From positions 1,364,001 through 1,428,000 of the forward strand of contig NZ_RKHO01000001.1 of the NCBI RefSeq assembly GCF_003752505.1: a stretch of DNA of 64,000 bases, written 5' to 3'. The notes beneath the pieces were generated by a model. It saw only the letters and a program-made list of their open reading frames with translations. It was not told the origin of the DNA and did no database searches. Of this stretch, positions 61,038 through 64,000 are shown one piece after another (within the stretch, counting starts at the first letter, position 1; the number at the start of each line of letters is the position of its first letter). A program made the position numbers and the translations under genes. The stretch is from Nocardioides aurantiacus. Lineage in GTDB: Bacteria > Actinomycetota > Actinomycetes > Propionibacteriales > Nocardioidaceae.

Positions 61038-62767
61038 GACGCCTCCTCGGCCAGCGACTTCTCGCCACGGAGCAGGACGTCGTCGGCTCGTGTGGCCCAG
61101 GCGGCGAAGCCCTCACCGGTCTCGCGGTCCGCGAGGTAGTTGCCGACGACGGCGGTGACGTAGTCGTCGAGGCCGGCGCTGGTGACCTTGTGGGCCCGCA
61201 GCTTCTTGCCGAACTGCTCGGTCAGGCCCAGGGCGCCACCGAGGTGGACCTGGAAGCCCTCGACCTGGTCGCCGGCGTCGTCGAGCACGAGCATGCCCTT
61301 GAGGCCGATGTCGGCGACCTGGGTGCGGGCGCAGGCGTTGGGGCAGCCGTTGACGTTGACGGTGATGGGGACGTCGAGCGCAGGGAAGCGCTTCTCGAGC
61401 TCGCTGACGAGGTCGGTCGCGCGCTGCTTGGTGTCGACGATCGCGAGCTTGCAGAACTCGATGCCGGTGCAGGCCATCGTGTTGCGGCGCCAGTTGGACG
61501 GCTCGGCCTCGAGACCGAGCTCGCGCAGGTCGCGGACCACGGCGTCGACGTCGGCCTCGGCGACACCGAGGACGACGAGCTTCTGCTGCGCGGTCAGGCG
61601 GGCGCCCGCAGCGGCGTACCGCTCGACGACGTCGCCGACCCCGGTCAGCACCGCGCCGTTGACGCGTCCGGCGACCGGCGCGACCCCGACGTAGAACCTG
61701 CCGTCCTTCTGGGCGTGCACGCCGACGTGGTCGCCGCTGACGCCGGAGGCCTCGGGTGAGGGGCCGTCGAGGAGCGGCCGCTGGAGGTACTCGGTCTCGA
61801 GGACCTCGCGGAACTTCTCCTTGCCCCAGTCGGAGACGAGGAACTTCAACCGGGCGCGCGAGCGCAGCCGGCGGTAGCCGTAGTCGCGGAACACCGAGAC
61901 GACGGCCTCCCACGCGTCGGGGACCTCCTCGACCGGGATCCAGACGCCGAGCCTCTGCGCCAGCATCGGGTTGGTCGAGAGACCGCCGCCGACCCACAGG
62001 TCGAAGCCGGGGCCGTGCTCGGGGTGCACCGTGCCGACGAAGGAGACGTCGTTGACCGAGGGCACGCAGTCGAGGCTGGGGTGGCCGCTGGCGGAGGTCT
62101 TGAACTTGCGCGGCAGGTTGGAGTAGTCGCGGTTGCCGATGTAGCGGCGCTTGATCTCCTCGAGCGCCGGCGTGGCGTCGATGATCTCGTCGGCGGCGAC
62201 CCCGGCGACGGGGGAGCCGAGGAACGGGCGCGGCGAGTCGCCGCAGGCCTCGAGGCTGGTCATCCCGACGGCGTCCAGGCGGTCCCAGATCTCGGGGACG
62301 TTCTCGACCTCGATCCAGTGGTACTGGATGTTCTGGCGGTCGGTGATGTCGGCGGTGCCACGGGCGAAGTCGGTGGAGATCGAGCCCAGGGCGCGCAGCT
62401 TCGCGGCGTCGAGCAGCTCACCGTCGGAGCGGACCCGGAGCATGAAGAACTCGTCGTCGAGCTCCTCCTCCTCGAGCATCGCGGTCTTGCCGCCGTCGAA
62501 GCCCGGGGCGCGCTGGGTGTAGAGGCCCATCCAGCGGAACCGGCCGCGCAGGTCGGCGGGGTCGATGCTGGCGAAGCCGCGCTTGGAGTAGGTGTAGAGG
62601 ATCCGGTCGCGGACGTTGAGCGGGTTGTCGTCCTTCTTGGACTGCTCGTTCTTGTTCAGCGGCTCGTTGTAGCCGAGCGCCCACTGGCCCTCGCCCTTCT
62701 TGCGGCGGGTGCGGCCGGAGCGGCCGACGCGGCCCTCGGAGGGTGCCGGGGAGGTGCTGGAGGTCAT
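61034..62767 (-). CDS. nirA: Ferredoxin-dependent sulfite reductase (NirA/Sir)
   Basis: This is a 577-residue sirohaem enzyme. The two Cys motifs for the [4Fe-4S]/sirohaem centre, ACTGIEFCKLAIVDTK and NGCPNACAR, lie in the last third. Tyr83 (GLYTQR) and Cys175 (EACGDSPR) are 92 residues apart, the same spacing as the covalently linked Tyr-Cys pair reported for M. tuberculosis NirA. It reduces sulfite to sulfide with six electrons from ferredoxin. The start is ATG 62767. A short Cys-containing leader peptide (62880-62972) lies about 110 bases upstream on the same strand and likely controls the operon. Downstream genes overlap by four bases each. Confidence 0.95.
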   Translation of the reverse strand: MTSSTSPAPSEGRVGRSGRTRRKKGEGQWALGYNEPLNKNEQSKKDDNPLNVRDRILYTYSKRGFASIDPADLRGRFRWMGLYTQRAPGFDGGKTAMLEEEELDDEFFMLRVRSDGELLDAAKLRALGSISTDFARGTADITDRQNIQYHWIEVENVPEIWDRLDAVGMTSLEACGDSPRPFLGSPVAGVAADEIIDATPALEEIKRRYIGNRDYSNLPRKFKTSASGHPSLDCVPSVNDVSFVGTVHPEHGPGFDLWVGGGLSTNPMLAQRLGVWIPVEEVPDAWEAVVSVFRDYGYRRLRSRARLKFLVSDWGKEKFREVLETEYLQRPLLDGPSPEASGVSGDHVGVHAQKDGRFYVGVAPVAGRVNGAVLTGVGDVVERYAAAGARLTAQQKLVVLGVAEADVDAVVRDLRELGLEAEPSNWRRNTMACTGIEFCKLAIVDTKQRATDLVSELEKRFPALDVPITVNVNGCPNACARTQVADIGLKGMLVLDDAGDQVEGFQVHLGGALGLTEQFGKKLRAHKVTSAGLDDYVTAVVGNYLADRETGEGFAAWATRADDVLLRGEKSLAEEAS

Positions 62768-62879
62768 CGTTACCTGTTCCTGGTCGGGAGGGACGCGGTG
62801 CGCGCAGCGCGGATCGGCGCGGCGACGAGGCGTCCGGCGGGGCCGTGAGCTCGGCGGGTGGAGGCGGGGCTCGCGGCGC

Positions 62880-62972
62880 TCAGGAGGAGTGACGACACAT
62901 CATGCTGCGGGTGCGACCGAGGTCGACGTGGCGGCGGGCCACGAGCCAGGTCGTCGATGCAGCGGTGATCAC
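62880..62972 (-). CDS. Short leader peptide upstream of nirA (putative cysteine-sensing)
   Basis: This is a 30-codon frame, GTG 62972 to TGA 62880, on the same strand as nirA. Its C-terminal half reads RRHVDLGRTRSMMCRHSS. The RRHVDL core with a Cys close to the end matches what I recall of the actinobacterial leader peptides found upstream of sulfur-assimilation genes. An internal GTG would give 20 residues. The likely role is control by ribosome pausing at the Cys codon when charged tRNA-Cys is low. The peptide is too short for most gene callers. No clear ribosome binding site is seen. Confidence 0.7.
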   Translation of the reverse strand: MITAASTTWLVARRHVDLGRTRSMMCRHSS

Positions 62973-63090
62973 GGGAGCAAGTCTCACGTCGCGGACAGGC
63001 GCCCACAAATCTCGGTCTCATGCAGTGAGATGCGTGTCCGCATATTGGACGCGACGGTCCGCCCCCGGTGGCCCCGCCGAGGGGCCGCTC
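62973..63090. promoter_or_regulatory. nirA-glyA divergent control region
   Basis: The 335-base gap 62768-63102 holds the leader peptide, a palindrome TCTCA-N5-TGAGA at 63016-63030 that could bind a sulfur-responsive regulator, and GGCCCC/GGGGCC inverted arms near 63070-63086 just before the glyA promoter. No further gene was seen. Confidence 0.4.
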
Positions 63091-63096
63091 TAGGCT
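63091..63096 (+). promoter_or_regulatory. -10 element TAGGCT of a probable leaderless glyA promoter
   Basis: TAGGCT ends 6 bases before ATG 63103. There is no ribosome binding site in those 6 bases. Confidence 0.45.
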
Positions 63097-63102
63097 GGTC
63101 CC

Positions 63103-64000
63103 ATGACTGACGAGCGCCTGGCCAAGACCGTCTCCTCGGCGTACGACGCCGCCCTCGAGGTCATCGCCTCGGTCGAGCCGCGTGTGGCGGAGGCCACGCG
63201 CCAGGAGCTGGCCGACCAGCGCGGATCGCTCAAGCTGATCGCCTCGGAGAACTACGCCTCGCCGGCCACGCTGCTCACGATGGGCACCTGGTTCAGCGAC
63301 AAGTACGCCGAGGGCACGGTCGGCCACCGCTTCTACGCCGCCTGCCAGAACGTCGACACCGTCGAGTCCCTCGCCGCCGAGCACGCCCGCGAGCTCTTCG
63401 GTGCGCCCTATGCCTACGTGCAGCCGCACTCGGGCATCGACGCCAACCTCGTCGCCTTCTGGTCGATCCTGGCCAACCGCGTCGAGACGCCCACGCTGCA
63501 GCGCCTCGGCGCCAAGAACGTCAACGAGCTGACCGAGGAGGACTGGGAGACGCTGCGCCACGAGTTCGGCAACCAGCGCCTGCTGGGCATGTCGCTGGAC
63601 GCCGGTGGTCACCTGACCCACGGCTTCCGCCCCAACATCAGCGGCAAGATGTTCCACCAGCAGCAGTACGGCACCGACCCCGAGACCGGGCTGCTCGACT
63701 ACGACGTGGTCCGCGCCAAGGCCCAGGAGTTCCGCCCGCTCGTGCTGGTGGCCGGTTACTCGGCGTACCCCCGCCGGGTGAACTTCGCGAAGATGCGCGA
63801 GATCGCCGACGAGGTCGGCGCCGTGCTGATGGTCGACATGGCCCACTTCGCCGGGCTGGTCGCGGGCAAGGTGTTCACCGGCGACGAGGACCCGATCCCG
63901 CACGCCCAGATCGTCACCACGACGACCCACAAGTCGCTGCGCGGCCCGCGCGGGGGCCTGGTGCTGGCCCAGGAGGAGTTCGCGGCCGACGTCGACCGCG
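63103..64000 (+). CDS. glyA: Serine hydroxymethyltransferase, 3' end outside window
   Basis: The first 299 residues are present. [15 protein letters not shown] near residue 42, the [16 protein letters not shown] stretch, [13 protein letters not shown] and [14 protein letters not shown] with the PLP-binding Lys277 are the family signatures. It interconverts serine and glycine, loading a one-carbon unit on tetrahydrofolate. Compared with the E. coli type there is extra sequence after residue 125 ([37 protein letters not shown]), so this is a longer variant of the enzyme. The start is ATG 63103. It is divergent from the nirA operon, and production of serine and one-carbon units links it loosely to sulfur assimilation. 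The gene is cut by the window end. Confidence 0.93.
   Translation, partial: MTDERLAKTVSSAYDAALEVIASVEPRVAEATRQELADQRGSLKLIASENYASPATLLTMGTWFSDKYAEGTVGHRFYAACQNVDTVESLAAEHARELFGAPYAYVQPHSGIDANLVAFWSILANRVETPTLQRLGAKNVNELTEEDWETLRHEFGNQRLLGMSLDAGGHLTHGFRPNISGKMFHQQQYGTDPETGLLDYDVVRAKAQEFRPLVLVAGYSAYPRRVNFAKMREIADEVGAVLMVDMAHFAGLVAGKVFTGDEDPIPHAQIVTTTTHKSLRGPRGGLVLAQEEFAADVDR

Overview
The window is very GC-rich, with GTG starts, actinobacterial -10 elements (TAGGTT, TAGGAT, TAGGCT) and gene neighbourhoods typical of Actinobacteria: DUF3000 / RNase D / hemE, hemY / chdC, Prim-PolC next to LigC, and nirA / cysH. The overall set points to a soil-type Propionibacteriales organism close to Nocardioides. 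That assignment is inferred from gene content and sequence style, not from a marker gene. No rRNA, tRNA, insertion sequence or CRISPR array was seen.

Layout. Positions 1-7.5 kb hold lipid and housekeeping genes: a WS/DGAT acyltransferase cut by the window edge, an FUSC-type membrane protein, a GCS2-type ligase, a DUF402 protein, and an SDR plus Baeyer-Villiger monooxygenase pair divergent from a TetR regulator with a palindromic operator between them. Positions 7.5-13.8 kb hold a PhoP/PhoR-type two-component system whose probable binding sites (11-bp-period direct repeats) lie upstream of the regulator, of a small anchored protein and of a GT39 plus GT2-GtrA glycosyltransferase pair. Positions 13.8-27.9 kb hold HrpA, an orphan PemK-like protein, an orphan solute-binding lipoprotein, RNase D, DUF3000, the coproporphyrin-dependent haem genes (hemE, hemY, chdC) around a DUF4349 lipoprotein, and msrB. 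Positions 28.0-30.8 kb form a DesA3-like acyl desaturase operon with its ferredoxin reductase and a small Cys-rich protein.

Positions 30.8-57.2 kb form a cell-surface polysaccharide locus, interrupted at 32.2-35.3 kb by a Prim-PolC / LigC DNA-repair group. It encodes a CDP-glycerol glycerophosphotransferase-like enzyme, a CDP-alcohol phosphatidyltransferase, a flippase, a frameshifted WcaF-type acetyltransferase, two GT4 glycosyltransferases, a Wzy-like polymerase, a Wzz/BY-kinase, an SGNH hydrolase, GDP-fucose synthesis (gmd, fcl), two GH71-like alpha-glucanase proteins, a protein of about 1,840 residues made of propeller, LamG, Fn3 and DNRLRE modules, and a TagD-like cytidylyltransferase. 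Together these suggest a fucose-containing, possibly glycerol-phosphate-decorated exopolysaccharide with its own secreted hydrolases and a matrix protein.

Positions 57.2-64 kb hold PPK2, a HipA-like kinase with DUF3037, a sulfate-assimilation operon (nirA, a small zinc ribbon, cysH, then sirohydrochlorin chelatase) preceded by a short Cys-containing leader peptide, and the start of glyA.

The points most worth checking are the nirA leader peptide, the PhoP-type regulon, the GH71 / giant-protein surface system with its exact 817-bp internal duplication, and two frame breaks (wcaF-like at about 37547 and hemY at a C8 tract).
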